This document shows positions 52,393-62,640 of a DNA stretch of 64,000 nucleotides, piece after piece. A program made the translations under genes and the position numbers. Source of the stretch: Trichodesmium erythraeum GBRTRLIN201 (lineage in GTDB: Bacteria > Cyanobacteriota > Cyanobacteriia > Cyanobacteriales > Microcoleaceae); assembly GCA_018457135.1 (NCBI GenBank), contig JAGGDU010000213.1, positions 14,040-78,039 on the forward strand, given 5' to 3'. A model generated the notes under the pieces. It worked only from the letters and a program-made list of their open reading frames with translations, made no database searches and was not told the DNA's origin. Within the stretch, counting starts at the first letter, position 1. Each line of letters begins with the position of its first letter.

Positions 52393-53052
52393 CTATGACG
52401 GGGGTTTAGACACAGGATTTTCGGTAATAGTTCTATTATTATAGAGACTCATAGCTTTTTCAATTCCTTGCTTTAAAGAAAGTTCTACTGCATCTACAAC
52501 CAGCTCCAGCACTTGAGTCATTAATTTGTTTTCTTTAGGACTAAACTTTCCTAAAACATGACTAATAGTTTTTGCTTCCCCTCTTTCAGCAGTAATATTT
52601 TTTGGCTTACCAATGCCTATCCGCAAACGAGGAAACTCTTGAGTTCCCAAATGAGCGATCGCGGACTTCATTCCATTATGGCCACCTGCCGAACCAGACA
52701 ACCGTAATCTTAGTCGTCCCATTGGTAAATCCATATCATCATATATTATAAGCACACAAGACGGAGGTAATTTATACCAATTTACTACTGCACTAATTGC
52801 TTCTCCCGATCTATTCATATAGGTTAAGGGTTTAAGCAAGTAAATTTTTTCTGCTTTTGGTCTCCTACCTTCTCCAAATTCTCCTTTAAACTTACGATTT
52901 TCAGATAAAGAAACCTGCCAGATATTAGCTATAGTATCTATCCCAGTAAATCCTATATTATGCCTAGTTTGATCATATTTTGGCTCTGGATTTCCCAAAC
53001 CTACAATTAATTTGGGAATCACCAAATTTGCTGCTGGTGCAACCTCTTTCAT
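52393..53052 (-). CDS. pth: peptidyl-tRNA hydrolase
   Basis: A 219-residue Pth, which frees tRNA from prematurely released peptidyl-tRNA. The catalytic histidine is H31 in YDQTRHNIGF, with N21 in GLGNPEP, TYMNRSG, and IYDDMDLPMGRLRLRLSGSA. The N-terminal extension (about 12 residues) and Pro/Ser tail are nonessential additions. It is third in the leftward run psbH, tatA, pth; that order recurs in many cyanobacteria (recollection). Confidence 0.95.
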   Translation of the reverse strand: MKEVAPAANLVIPKLIVGLGNPEPKYDQTRHNIGFTGIDTIANIWQVSLSENRKFKGEFGEGRRPKAEKIYLLKPLTYMNRSGEAISAVVNWYKLPPSCVLIIYDDMDLPMGRLRLRLSGSAGGHNGMKSAIAHLGTQEFPRLRIGIGKPKNITAERGEAKTISHVLGKFSPKENKLMTQVLELVVDAVELSLKQGIEKAMSLYNNRTITENPVSKPPS

Positions 53053-53159
53053 TCCTTTAAAAGTTAAATGTTAAATAAAATTTAAAGCCACAATTGCAAT
53101 AATCTTCTTGATTTAGATTGGCTCTGGTTAATTTTTTCTATAGTTTAACTTTCACTTAC

Positions 53160-53423
53160 TTAATTCTTGTTTGTATTTGTTGCAGAAGAAACATCTACCA
53201 CTTTTTCTGGTTCTGAGGCCGAGGTACTAACTTTAACTCCTTCCTCTAAATGTTTTGCTTCCCGTTTAAATTCATTCTCAAAATCACGTGCTCCTGCCTT
53301 AAAACTATTTATTGCTTGTCCTAAGCTCCGACCAATTTCAGGTAACTTTTTCGGACCAAATATCAAAAGGGCTACCACCAAAATAACAATCATTTCTGGG
53401 AGGCCTATACCAAATATATTCAC
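53160..53423 (-). CDS. tatA: twin-arginine translocase TatA/Hcf106-type subunit
   Basis: An 87-residue TatA/E or TatB type protein of the Tat export pathway, which moves folded proteins across the membrane. A single N-terminal membrane helix (GIGLPEMIVILVVALLIFGP) is followed by the FGPKKLPEIGRSLG hinge and an amphipathic helix, then an acidic, Ser/Thr-rich tail. It sits between psbH and pth on the same strand. In cyanobacteria a single TatA/Hcf106 often serves both roles; which applies here is not readable. Confidence 0.92.
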   Translation of the reverse strand: MNIFGIGLPEMIVILVVALLIFGPKKLPEIGRSLGQAINSFKAGARDFENEFKREAKHLEEGVKVSTSASEPEKVVDVSSATNTNKN

Positions 53424-53536
53424 CTTTTTTTCCTTCTCAAAATTTACTTTAATATAGTATATGTATTAGTTTAATGTATAGGGCTAGAAAAATTCAGCTT
53501 GACTGAACTTCTTAGCCCCTTTGGTTTAAATTTACT

Positions 53537-53740
53537 CTATTTAGTTAAGTTTGCCCAATCTACATCAACATTTTCTAATAACAAGGAAGAGTTGTAGATT
53601 TGGAGAATAATTAACAAGAAGACAAAAAATAAGCCAATAAAAACGGCCATCACCCATGTAGTTCCCCAACCGGGAGATACTTTACCATATTCTGAGTTTA
53701 AGGGCTTGAGGATGTCTCCTAATCCAGTTCTTTGTGACAT
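53537..53740 (-). CDS. psbH: photosystem II protein H
   Basis: PsbH, 67 residues, a one-helix thylakoid subunit needed for photosystem II assembly and stability. The start [20 protein letters not shown] and the helix ([20 protein letters not shown]) fit the family closely. It diverges from psbN with 87 bp between starts, so the promoters of both lie there. Standard cyanobacterial length, lacking the phosphorylated N-terminal extension of plant PsbH. Confidence 0.96.
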   Translation of the reverse strand: MSQRTGLGDILKPLNSEYGKVSPGWGTTWVMAVFIGLFFVFLLIILQIYNSSLLLENVDVDWANLTK

Positions 53741-53827
53741 AATTTTCGATTTTTACTATTTTCAGCAGAAAATTTTAATGTTTTGTAATATTGTATATGT
53801 ATAACAGTCACAATTTTAATGAATTAT

Positions 53828-53959
53828 ATGGAACCTGCAACAGTTCTTAGCATTTCGATAGGTGTAATGGTTGTGGCCATTACTGGATTTTCAATTTATA
53901 CAGCTTTTGGACCTCCATCAAAAGAGTTGGTTGACCCTTTTGATGAACATGAAGATTAA
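53828..53959 (+). CDS. psbN: photosystem II PsbN protein
   Basis: PsbN, 43 residues. The sequence opens [20 protein letters not shown], continues with [20 protein letters not shown], and ends at a TAA. It is a single-helix protein required for photosystem II assembly and repair but not a stable part of the centre. It is divergent from psbH. Downstream is a T8 run at about 54012, after a short inverted repeat, that could end the transcript. Too short to show in ordinary long-frame scans. Confidence 0.95.
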   Translation: MEPATVLSISIGVMVVAITGFSIYTAFGPPSKELVDPFDEHED

Positions 53960-54138
53960 AGCTTAGTGGGACTCGTAGGCTGAAAAACTAGCTTCAAGCT
54001 AAGTATAATAGGCCTTTTTTTTGAGTACATTGCAGCTTATCGCTTCGTCTGGGAAAAACTCTGATGATTTTGTAGGTAAAACTTATACCTGCTAATCAGC
54101 TTTATTGACTGCTTATGCTAGAGTAGAGTAACTAAATA

Positions 54139-54351
54139 TCAGTCAAAAGGCGGTCGAAATGTGGTAAAAGCTGCAGTGACCAGAGACAATACCGCGATAC
54201 CTAGGGTGACTTGTGCGCGTTGGGGAAAGTAATAAAACTCCAGTAAAAATCTCCCAATTCCAAAGGTAGCTAGGTAATGTAAAAGGAAAGCCAAAATACG
54301 AGTCGGATAGGTTAACTTACCAGGCTTAATTAAACATGAGTCTAGAAGCAT
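54139..54351 (-). CDS. small membrane protein, antisense-adjacent to aroC
   Basis: From an ATG at 54351 this is 70 residues (starting MLLDSCLIKPGKLTYPTRIL). It has two hydrophobic spans (ILAFLLHYLATFGIGRFLLE and QVTLGIAVLSLVTAAF). The frame extends back to 54447 but this would overlap the aroC start; the shorter form avoids that. It opposes aroC, start to start, 60 bp apart. No family recognised; moderate chance it is real. Confidence 0.55.
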   Translation of the reverse strand: MLLDSCLIKPGKLTYPTRILAFLLHYLATFGIGRFLLEFYYFPQRAQVTLGIAVLSLVTAAFTTFRPPFD

Positions 54352-54410
54352 GAGAATTTGAAGAAAAAGCAGTAATAGTGATTTTTTAAGCAGTTTATAG
54401 TTGGAGTTTA

Positions 54411-55523
54411 ATGGGCAACATATTTGGACATTTGTTTCGGGTAACAACCTTTGGTGAATCCCATGGGGGAGGAGTAGGAGTTATAATTGATGGTTGCCCA
54501 CCAAAGCTAGAAATAAATGTTAAAGAAATTCAATATGAGTTAGATCGTAGGCGACCAGGGCAAAGCAAAATTACTACACCCCGTAAAGAAAGTGATACTT
54601 GTGAAATACTGTCTGGGGTATTTGAAGGTCAAACCTTGGGGACACCAATTATGATTTGGGTCAGAAATAAGGATGCTCGTCCCCAAGATTATCAAGATAT
54701 GGCTATTAAATATCGTCCATCTCATGCTGATGCAACTTATGATGCTAAATATGGTATCAGAAATTGGCAAGGTGGGGGAAGGTCTTCGGCCAGAGAGACA
54801 ATTGGACGAGTGGCTTCAGGAGCGATCGCTAAAAAAATTTTGCAACAATATTCTGGTGTGGAAATTGTAGGCTATGTGAAGCGGATCAAAAATTTAGAAG
54901 CTATTGTTGATCCAACAACGGTAACAATGGAACAAGTAGAAAGCAATATTGTTCGTTGTCCAGATAGTGAATGTGCGGAGAAAATGATTGAATTAGTTGA
55001 AAAAATACGGGATTTGGGAGATTCTGTGGGGGGTGTAGTAGAATGTATAGTCCGGAATGTGCCAAAAGGTTTGGGTTCTCCTGTATTTGATAAACTAGAG
55101 GCTGATTTAGCCAAGGGTGTAATGTCTTTGCCAGCAACCAAAGGATTTGAAATTGGTTCTGGTTTTGCAGGTACTACTATGACAGGTAGCGAGCATAATG
55201 ATGAACTCTATACAGATAAACTTGGTGAGATTCGCACAGTGACAAATCGTTCTGGTGGAATACAGGGTGGCATCTCTAATGGAGAAAATATTGTATTGCG
55301 CGTGGCATTTAAACCCACTGCAACAATAAGGAAAGAGCAGCGTACTGTTAGTCGTCAAGGTGAAGAGACATTTCTTGCGGCTAAAGGAAGACATGACCCT
55401 TGTGTTTTACCTAGGGCTGTACCTATGGTAGAAGCAATGGTAGCTATAGTTCTATGTGATCATTTATTGCGTCATTATGGACAATGTAATACCTTAAAGT
55501 CAGAAAATGTATATGGAAACTAA
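54411..55523 (+). CDS. aroC: chorismate synthase
   Basis: A 370-residue chorismate synthase, last step of the shikimate pathway (EPSP to chorismate, needs reduced flavin). The family motifs appear in order: [53 protein letters not shown], and in the C-terminal part [20 protein letters not shown] and [13 protein letters not shown]. Start at 54411 gives [20 protein letters not shown], as usual. The last 17 bp overlap the start of the next gene. Confidence 0.98.
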   Translation: MGNIFGHLFRVTTFGESHGGGVGVIIDGCPPKLEINVKEIQYELDRRRPGQSKITTPRKESDTCEILSGVFEGQTLGTPIMIWVRNKDARPQDYQDMAIKYRPSHADATYDAKYGIRNWQGGGRSSARETIGRVASGAIAKKILQQYSGVEIVGYVKRIKNLEAIVDPTTVTMEQVESNIVRCPDSECAEKMIELVEKIRDLGDSVGGVVECIVRNVPKGLGSPVFDKLEADLAKGVMSLPATKGFEIGSGFAGTTMTGSEHNDELYTDKLGEIRTVTNRSGGIQGGISNGENIVLRVAFKPTATIRKEQRTVSRQGEETFLAAKGRHDPCVLPRAVPMVEAMVAIVLCDHLLRHYGQCNTLKSENVYGN

Positions 55524-56421
55524 ATCTTCTACTATAGTGCCTACCCAAGATAATATTGATTCTGCAGAGTTGTCTGAAAATAGAAGAGATTTTCTAGTCA
55601 AGTTCTGGGGAGTTCGGGGTAGTGTTCCGACTCCTGGAAAAGATACTGTTCGATATGGAGGAAATACTTCCTGCATAGAAATGCAAATTGCTAATAATCG
55701 TTTGATATTTGATGGAGGTACTGGAATACGAGAATTAGGGAAAGAACTGATGCAGGAAATGCCAATTGAAGCTTATGTCTTTTTTACTCATTATCATTGG
55801 GATCACATTCAAGGTTTCCCATTGTTCACTCCGGCTTTTACTAGAGGAAATTGTTTTCACATCTATGGGGCAATTCCTCCTAAAGGGGAGTCAATGAAAA
55901 AGCATTTTATGGATAGAGTTTTACATAATAACTCTCCTATTCCTCTCAAGGATATGCAGGCGGACTTGCGATTTTATGAACTTGAGCATGGGCAAAAAAT
56001 GATGCTCCATAATATAGAGATTGAAACGGGTTCTCTGAATCATCCTAATAAGGCGATAGGATACAGGGTGACATGGAATGGAAGGAGTGCGGTTTATTGT
56101 TCTGATACAGAGCATTTTCCTGAAGGTTTGGATGAAAACGTAGTCTATTTAGCTCGAGGTGCTGATGTTCTAATTTATGATGCTATGTACACTGATGATG
56201 AGTATCATAACCCCAAGTCCTCTAAAGTGGGTTGGGGACATTCTACTTGGCAGGAAGCAATCAAAGTTGCTAAAGCTGCCGGAGTAAAGCAACTAGTAAT
56301 TTTTCACCATGAACCAGGTCATAGTGATGATTTTCTGGATGGGATGGCAGAAAAAGTTAAAGCAGCTTTTCCTATGGCAGTTATGGCCATAGAAGGTTTA
56401 GTGCTACCAGTAGGAATTTGA
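55507..56421 (+). CDS. metallo-beta-lactamase-fold hydrolase
   Basis: A 304-residue MBL-fold hydrolase: motif THYHWDH (H95, H97, D99, H100) and downstream ligands in [10 protein letters not shown] and [10 protein letters not shown]. The N-terminal [20 protein letters not shown] is the start of the group often called phosphoribosyl 1,2-cyclic phosphate phosphodiesterase-like or RNase Z-like. The substrate is uncertain. The start (ATG 55507, or 55513) overlaps the aroC 3' end by 17 bp, so translational coupling is likely. Confidence 0.9.
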   Translation: MYMETKSSTIVPTQDNIDSAELSENRRDFLVKFWGVRGSVPTPGKDTVRYGGNTSCIEMQIANNRLIFDGGTGIRELGKELMQEMPIEAYVFFTHYHWDHIQGFPLFTPAFTRGNCFHIYGAIPPKGESMKKHFMDRVLHNNSPIPLKDMQADLRFYELEHGQKMMLHNIEIETGSLNHPNKAIGYRVTWNGRSAVYCSDTEHFPEGLDENVVYLARGADVLIYDAMYTDDEYHNPKSSKVGWGHSTWQEAIKVAKAAGVKQLVIFHHEPGHSDDFLDGMAEKVKAAFPMAVMAIEGLVLPVGI

Positions 56422-56435
56422 TATGAGAAATTACT

Positions 56436-57254
56436 TTAATACAAATTTAATAATTTATTGCGATATTCTTTGCTTATCGGATGATTATCTCCTAAGATGT
56501 GAAATATTGCTAGCATTGCTTTGCGGGGTCGGTCATCCTTTTTATTCTTATGATTTTTAGTGATTAGCTCTAAAAATAATTCTAGTGCTTGTTCGTAGTT
56601 ATCTGATAATGTTAGACTACAAGCTTTAGCATAAGTTTTATCTAGTGTACTATCACCTGGATTTTCAGCTTCTTCTTTAAAGTGAATTAACGCTTTTACG
56701 GCCTGTAATTGAGGATAAAATTCTCGCTTATGCTCGCCAATAGTTTCAATAAGCTTTTTTGCTTCTTTTAGTTTATTTGAGCTTACCAAAAACTTAGCAG
56801 CTTCTATGATGATAGTAACGTTATTAGGATACTTGTGAAAGAGCTGATCTAAAAGATTTTTTGCTTGTTCAAGTTTACGTGATTTTATCAGCTCCTGTAA
56901 TTGCTGTAAATTTTTTTCTAGCTCTGAGTGAAGATTAAATTCCCCTAGAAAATTTCTGAGTTTTGGTTCTGAGAGAACTCCTACAAAACCTGGTTTAACT
57001 TCTCCTTGAGTTACGACTCTTACATCTGGTACTCCTTCGATGTTATAAGTTTGAGCTAAGTCTGGACTCTGATCGACATCAACTTTAGCTAAGATAAAGT
57101 CATATTCAGTAGCCAACTTTTCTAAGATTGGTTTTAGCATTTTACATGGACCACACCAAGTAGCGTAGAAGTCTACTAAAACTGGTTTTTTGTGAGAATT
57201 TTTTAATACTTCGGTAGCAAAGTTTGTATTGTCAACTTCTATAGAAACGCCCAT
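56436..57254 (-). CDS. thioredoxin-TPR protein (CnoX/YbbN-like)
   Basis: A 272-residue protein with an N-terminal thioredoxin domain (WCGPC at 33-37, cis-proline region EGVPDVRV near 75) and a C-terminal helical TPR-like part (ELIKSRKLEQAKNLLDQLFH, then repeated helices). This is the CnoX/YbbN layout, a holdase that protects proteins under oxidative stress and works with chaperones; it keeps a full CGPC, so redox activity is possible. It converges with the MBL gene, 14 bp apart at the tails. Placed by architecture only. Confidence 0.88.
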   Translation of the reverse strand: MGVSIEVDNTNFATEVLKNSHKKPVLVDFYATWCGPCKMLKPILEKLATEYDFILAKVDVDQSPDLAQTYNIEGVPDVRVVTQGEVKPGFVGVLSEPKLRNFLGEFNLHSELEKNLQQLQELIKSRKLEQAKNLLDQLFHKYPNNVTIIIEAAKFLVSSNKLKEAKKLIETIGEHKREFYPQLQAVKALIHFKEEAENPGDSTLDKTYAKACSLTLSDNYEQALELFLELITKNHKNKKDDRPRKAMLAIFHILGDNHPISKEYRNKLLNLY

Positions 57255-58846
57255 TGAATTCTTAGAATTAGAATATTTTGTATTATTAACTATTATGCCT
57301 GAATCAAGGAAATTTTTGGCAAAATAGAAGTTAAAATTTTGTTAGGGAGTATGGAGTAAGCTAATAATTTATTTAAAATGCGTCTTCGGGAATCAAAAGT
57401 CATAAGAGTTGTGTTGTTAATTAGGTACACAACATGCTAAACACCTACAAACAATTATTTACATATAATTTGCCCAAATTTCAAAGTAATTTTTTGAGCT
57501 ATTTTTTAAGCTACTCCAACTTTCTTATGCATTAACTTTGATTAATTCATAATTCATAAATTTTCATAATATTTCAATCAATTTTTCTGACTTGTGAGTA
57601 GATAGATAACCAAAATATATCTAATTTTTTTTGCTTCCATTCCTATTGTTTTTTTGTTTTATCCGTGGTAATTATTGGAACTTTATTTATGACTACTAAG
57701 GTAGATGTAGATTTTGATAAATATTTACTGAAGTTATCCAGGCAGTTAATAACTATTTAACTATGAATTACTACTTCATATATATCAAAATATCATTTAT
57801 TTTTATAATTTATTCATCCCAGAATATTAATGATTGTACTTGGGTAGGTTTTCCTAGTTATTATTTATGATTTTAAGGCAATTTACAGAAAATATTCTGT
57901 ATTCAATAAAATCAACTTTTTGAAAGTGTATTAAGGAAATTGGTCTTGATTTTTTTGGGAATTATTATCATCTTAGTATTTTCACTTATAACTCTCATGC
58001 GTTAATAGTTTTGCTCATTCCTATCTTCATTATTTTCTATTTTATATTCAACTTTGCAGATTCTTCTTATTGTTTCTTTACTTATATCAGTTTGCCATCC
58101 CAGTTTGAATTTTAGCTATAACTTTTTTAAAGTTTTCAGATTCATACTTACCAACTATTTTACTATTTTATTCTGATCCTGATTTAACTTAGATTTTCCG
58201 TGCTAACTCTATCTTTGTGATTATAGATGTCTATTCCATGCGAAAACTTTCTATCTAGTAGACCAATTATATATGGTTTTTCTATTCACTCTAAGTATTA
58301 ATTCTAATTTATATATAGAAAATCTCTGATAACTAAATTATATATTTAGCTCTGTCTCTAACATGAAGAAATTTACTGTGTTGACTAATTCTTTATAAAA
58401 ATTTTCTAGTTTTGTTGTTTAATTCCCTAATAAAAACCATGAAAAATTATCATTATTGTTATTTTGATACTAGAGTATACTATTATGTAAGATATGTATA
58501 ATAAATTTTGTGTATCTAATTATGTGGTTGAAATGCATAACAATTAAATAATTAGAATTCGGTGGGAATGGAAAAGAAGAATGCATTTATAAATCTAGGT
58601 TAGGTGACAAATTTTTGGTTTTAGGCAACACGGAATAGGTAAAAATACTATACTGATTAATATGAAAATCTCTATATAATTAAGACATAAAATTCTAGAT
58701 TAATATTCCACAACTGACGGGGTAAGTATTTTTTGCTTTTTCCATATTTTGCTAACCATCTTGCCTATTGCCTAAAACTACCAATATATATACTTTATTA
58801 AGTAGGAAACTACTGTAAATTTTTATTGATCAATGTTAAATCAAAA
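57255..58846. other. gene-free divergent spacer, about 1.6 kb
   Basis: Very AT-rich, T-rich and unstructured in the 57.4-58.7 kb part. No coding frame, RNA gene or strong hairpin recognised. Promoters of the thioredoxin-TPR and TPR-sulfotransferase genes should be at its ends. Confidence 0.45.
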
Positions 58847-60718
58847 ATGTCGTCGAAAAATAATTTAAATTTGAATACATCTGAAGAGTATGCAAACCTT
58901 GGTAGTATATATGTTCAAGAAAATAATTGGGATTTAGCAATTGAAAACTACCGTAAAGCTATCATACTAAAACCTAATGTTTCATGGTATTACTATCACT
59001 TAGCACAAGCTTTATCTCAAAAAAAAGATTGGGAAAAAGCTATAAAAAATTATGATAAAGCAATAGAGTTAGATCCTAATTTTGCTTGGTCTTATTATAA
59101 TTTGGCAAATGCGTTAAGTAAGCTAGAAAAATGGGATGAGGTGGTTAAAGCTTACCAAAATGCAATCAGAGTCGATGTAAATTTTTCTTGGTCTTACTAC
59201 AATTTAGGTGATGCTTTAATCAAGTTAAAAAAATGGGATGAAGCTATATATAACTATCTCTATGCTACTAAACTTCAGACAGAATTACCAGGAATTTATA
59301 GTAAACTAGGAGATGCTATAGAAGAAAAACATAAATCAAGCTTAGATGGAAAAATTAAGGATTTCTACAAAGATATTCAAGATATTAAGCAATATTATAT
59401 TGACGATAAATCACTACTACTTTTACAACAAAACCCTGATTTACTTGTACAAGTAGCAGATGGTTTAACTAAAGCGAATCAAATTAATGGGGCAATTATT
59501 TTATATAAAATAGCTCTAGATATTAATCAAGATTACCTAAAAATTTTTGAAAAACTCAAGCAAGTATTAGAGAAAAAAAATCAGTTAGAACGAGAAATAT
59601 TAGAAGTAAGAAAAGAAATAGAATTAAAGCAAAATAGTAGGTCTTACTATAATTTAGGTATTGCCCTAACTCGAGAAAAAAAATGGAATGAAGCAGTTAT
59701 TGCTTACCGTCAAGGTATTGAAATTGAACCGGATTTTCATTGGTGGTTTTATCACAATATATGGGAAGCCTTTGCTAGGGAAGATAAACTAATGGAAATA
59801 CTCAATTTTTTTCAGATGTTTCAGAAAGCTAATCCCGATTCTTTTTGGTCTTATTTAAATATAGGAGAAGCTCTAACTTGTTTGGGTAAAATTGATGAAG
59901 CTATACCTTATTATCAAACAGCTTGTTATCAGCAAACTACAAAAAAATACCCTAGTTTAGTATCGCAACCATGGAATTTAGAACAAGTGCAGGGACCGAA
60001 TTTTATAATTATTGGAGTGCAAAAAGGAGGTACTACTTCCCTTTTTGGTTATCTGACTCAACACCCACAAATAATGTCTCCTATTAAAAAAGAAATTGAT
60101 TTTTGGTCTTGGAAATTTAATGAGTCAATTAATTGGTATCTGGCTCATTTTCCAGTAATTCCAGATGGAAAAAAAATCTTGGCTGGGGAAGCTAGTCCTA
60201 GTTATTTTAATCATCCTGATGCTGCTAGGAGAATTTATCAATTTTTTCCAAAAATTAAGTTGATTATACTTTTGAGAAATCCTGTAGTTCGAGCTATATC
60301 TCAATATTATACCTGGAGAAGATTCAACTGGGAAAACCGATCTTTAGAAGAGGCAATTGAATCAGATTTAGATAAGCTAATCAATAATCCAGAAAAAGTT
60401 AATTATTGGATGGGAGAACAGAATTATTTGGCAAAGGGAGTATATATTGAATTTTTAAAAGAATGGATGAGTTTATTCCCAAGGGAACAGTTACTAATTT
60501 TGAAAAGTGAAGATTTTTATGCTGATCCACAAGCAATTGTACAGCAAGTTTTAAAGTTTTTAGATTTGCCAAGATACGAACTATTAGAGTATAAGAATTA
60601 TAATCCTGGTAATTATTCACAAATCGATCCATTAATGGATAAAAAATTAAGTAATTATTTCCAAGTTCATAATCAAAAATTAGAAGAATATTTAGGGATA
60701 AAATTTAACTGGGAGTAA
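58847..60718 (+). CDS. TPR repeat protein fused to a sulfotransferase domain
   Basis: About 623 residues from the ATG at 58847 (a TTG at 58826 is less likely). The first ~370 residues carry TPR-type repeats (for example LGSIYVQENNWDLAIENYRK, YYNLANALSKLEKWDEVVKA). From about residue 383 a sulfotransferase domain follows, with the 5'-PAPS loop GVQKGGTTSLFGYL and the 3'-phosphate motif LRNPVVRAISQYY. It resembles heparan-type N-sulfotransferase-like enzymes of bacteria and would transfer sulfate from PAPS to a carbohydrate or other acceptor, possibly for extracellular polysaccharide. No signal peptide. First of three TPR genes here. Confidence 0.88.
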   Translation: MSSKNNLNLNTSEEYANLGSIYVQENNWDLAIENYRKAIILKPNVSWYYYHLAQALSQKKDWEKAIKNYDKAIELDPNFAWSYYNLANALSKLEKWDEVVKAYQNAIRVDVNFSWSYYNLGDALIKLKKWDEAIYNYLYATKLQTELPGIYSKLGDAIEEKHKSSLDGKIKDFYKDIQDIKQYYIDDKSLLLLQQNPDLLVQVADGLTKANQINGAIILYKIALDINQDYLKIFEKLKQVLEKKNQLEREILEVRKEIELKQNSRSYYNLGIALTREKKWNEAVIAYRQGIEIEPDFHWWFYHNIWEAFAREDKLMEILNFFQMFQKANPDSFWSYLNIGEALTCLGKIDEAIPYYQTACYQQTTKKYPSLVSQPWNLEQVQGPNFIIIGVQKGGTTSLFGYLTQHPQIMSPIKKEIDFWSWKFNESINWYLAHFPVIPDGKKILAGEASPSYFNHPDAARRIYQFFPKIKLIILLRNPVVRAISQYYTWRRFNWENRSLEEAIESDLDKLINNPEKVNYWMGEQNYLAKGVYIEFLKEWMSLFPREQLLILKSEDFYADPQAIVQQVLKFLDLPRYELLEYKNYNPGNYSQIDPLMDKKLSNYFQVHNQKLEEYLGIKFNWE

Positions 60719-61293
60719 TCTAAAAAAATTGATTTTTTGCAGTTAGTGTATGGCAATTTTCTGGTAAATAATACTTACATAGGAAATAAAAAATAGGCTA
60801 GAAGTTGCTTTGTTATAGCTGGAAATTACATGGATAAATTGTTGTTATTTTGTTGAAATTATCAAAAAAATTTATACTGAAAAATTTCATAGAGAATGTC
60901 AGGGCAGAGACTACAGCCATAAAGGGAAGAAACTTTCTGTATAGTTAGACTAACAGCTTTTTTAAATTATCATAAATTTTATGTTAAAAAATTTAATAGG
61001 GAATGTAAGAGGCAGAGGGCACAGTCATAAAGCGAAGAAACTTTCTGTACAGTTAGACTAAAAGCTTTTATAGGACTGATAAAGACTAAGAGTTTGAACC
61101 TCTTGGTTAAAGCTATCAGATTTATTCTGGGAGATTTGACTAAGAAATAAGGCTTCAAACTTTCCTTTTTTAGGGAATAAAAAAGGAAATTTAGGATTTT
61201 AAGTTTTCTGGTGAAGTCGAACCTAATAAGAACTAATAATTTAAGTATTCTCTATTCTATTTTTACTTTTTCATTTTTCCTGATCAAAAAAAT
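60719..61293. other. spacer between TPR genes, 575 bp, holding a 108-bp tandem repeat
   Basis: No coding content. Two adjacent imperfect copies of ~108 bp occupy 60857-61072. The 3' end is the leader of the next TPR gene. Confidence 0.55.
60857..61072. repeat. 108-bp tandem repeat, two imperfect copies
   Basis: 60857-60964 and 60965-61072 share AATTATCA, the GAATGT..GGCAGAG region, and AAGAAACTTTCTGTA.AGTT with period 108. They differ at scattered bases, so the duplication is not recent. Confidence 0.88.
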
Positions 61294-62640
61294 ATGTATT
61301 CAGCTTTAACTCCAGAAATGTCGGCTTTTAGTTTATGTCAAGAAGCAGAGTCTCATTTAAAAGCAGAAAAATTAGATGAGGCTTTTTTGGCTTGTGAAAA
61401 AGCTCTAGAAATATTACCATTCTATGCTTTAGCTTGCAAAAGTATGGGAAATGTATTGCAGGCTATGGGAAAGTTAGATGAAGCAATAAATTACTATGTA
61501 CAAGCAATTATGCAACAACCAAATTGGGCGGAAGTTTATACAAATATTGGTAGTTTATATGCTAAACAAAAAGAGTGGGAACCAGCTATCGCTTGTTATA
61601 GAACAGCTATTGAATTACAACCAAATTTTACTGGTACTTATCGTAATTTATCTCGGCTTTATCAACAGTTAGGAGATTTGGGTTTAGCCAAAAAATATTG
61701 GTATTACGGAAAAAAAATAGAATCAGAAAAAAAAGCATTAGAAAAGCTAAATAAGGGGGATGTTTTATTTAGTAAAGGAAAAATAAAAGAGGCGATCGCT
61801 GATTATTTTGAGGCTATAGAATTAAATCCTACTTTATCGGATGCTTACTCGAAATTAGCAGAAATTTTAGTAAATCAGGGAGAATTAGATGCAGCAATAG
61901 ATTGTTATCAAAGTTTAAGTAAACTATTACCTGAAAATTGGTTAATTCTTCATAAACTAGGAAAAATTTTCCGAGAAACAGGTAAGTTAAATGATGCAGT
62001 AGAAGTATTTAAACGTGCTATAGAAATTAATCCAAAGTTTCCTTGGTCTTACAAAAATTTAGCAGATATTTTGTATGAACAAGGTAAGTTAAATCAAGCC
62101 CTTACTTGTTATCGTAAACTGATTAAAAATGATCCTAATATTTGGGATGCTTACTGTAAAATTGGAGAAATATTGGTCAAACAAGGAAAAATAAATCAAG
62201 CAGTTGTTGTCTACCGTAAAGGTATCAAACTTAACCCACATTTAGCTAAGTTTCACTATCTATTAGGGGAAGCACTGGGTAAACAAAAAAAATGGGGGTC
62301 AGCAATTAAAGTTTATAGTAAAGCGATAGAGTTAAAAGCAAATAATCATTTATTTCATCGTAGTTTAGCAAATGCTTTGCAGGAGCTTGGGAAATTAGAT
62401 GAGGCTATTATTAGTTATCGAAAAGCTATAGAAATTAATTCTAATTCTTGTTGGTTATACGCATCATTAGGAAAAGTATATATTCAACAAAAAAATTGGT
62501 CTGATGCTATCGAATGTTTTAGAGAAGCAATACAAATTAAACCAGACTATGATAAAGCTTACGAAAAAATAGCCTATATCTTTGAGCAGCTAGGTGACAG
62601 TGAAGCTGCAGAAAAATGGAGAAATAAAGATAATTTATAA
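61294..62640 (+). CDS. TPR repeat protein
   Basis: A 448-residue protein built almost wholly of TPR units, about 11 in number, for example DEAINYYVQAIMQQPNWAEV and AIKVYSKAIELKANNHLFHR. Its first ~130 residues are strongly similar in layout to the next gene (LDEAFLACEKALEILPFYAL against LDEAYAACLKALNSQPEFAP). No catalytic domain. It would act as a protein-interaction scaffold; partner unknown. No signal peptide. Middle gene of the TPR run. Confidence 0.9.
   Translation: MYSALTPEMSAFSLCQEAESHLKAEKLDEAFLACEKALEILPFYALACKSMGNVLQAMGKLDEAINYYVQAIMQQPNWAEVYTNIGSLYAKQKEWEPAIACYRTAIELQPNFTGTYRNLSRLYQQLGDLGLAKKYWYYGKKIESEKKALEKLNKGDVLFSKGKIKEAIADYFEAIELNPTLSDAYSKLAEILVNQGELDAAIDCYQSLSKLLPENWLILHKLGKIFRETGKLNDAVEVFKRAIEINPKFPWSYKNLADILYEQGKLNQALTCYRKLIKNDPNIWDAYCKIGEILVKQGKINQAVVVYRKGIKLNPHLAKFHYLLGEALGKQKKWGSAIKVYSKAIELKANNHLFHRSLANALQELGKLDEAIISYRKAIEINSNSCWLYASLGKVYIQQKNWSDAIECFREAIQIKPDYDKAYEKIAYIFEQLGDSEAAEKWRNKDNL

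Noticed and set aside
54139-54447. Longer form of the small membrane protein starting at 54447
   Set aside because: It would overlap the aroC start by 37 bp; the shorter start at 54351 avoids this and keeps both hydrophobic spans.
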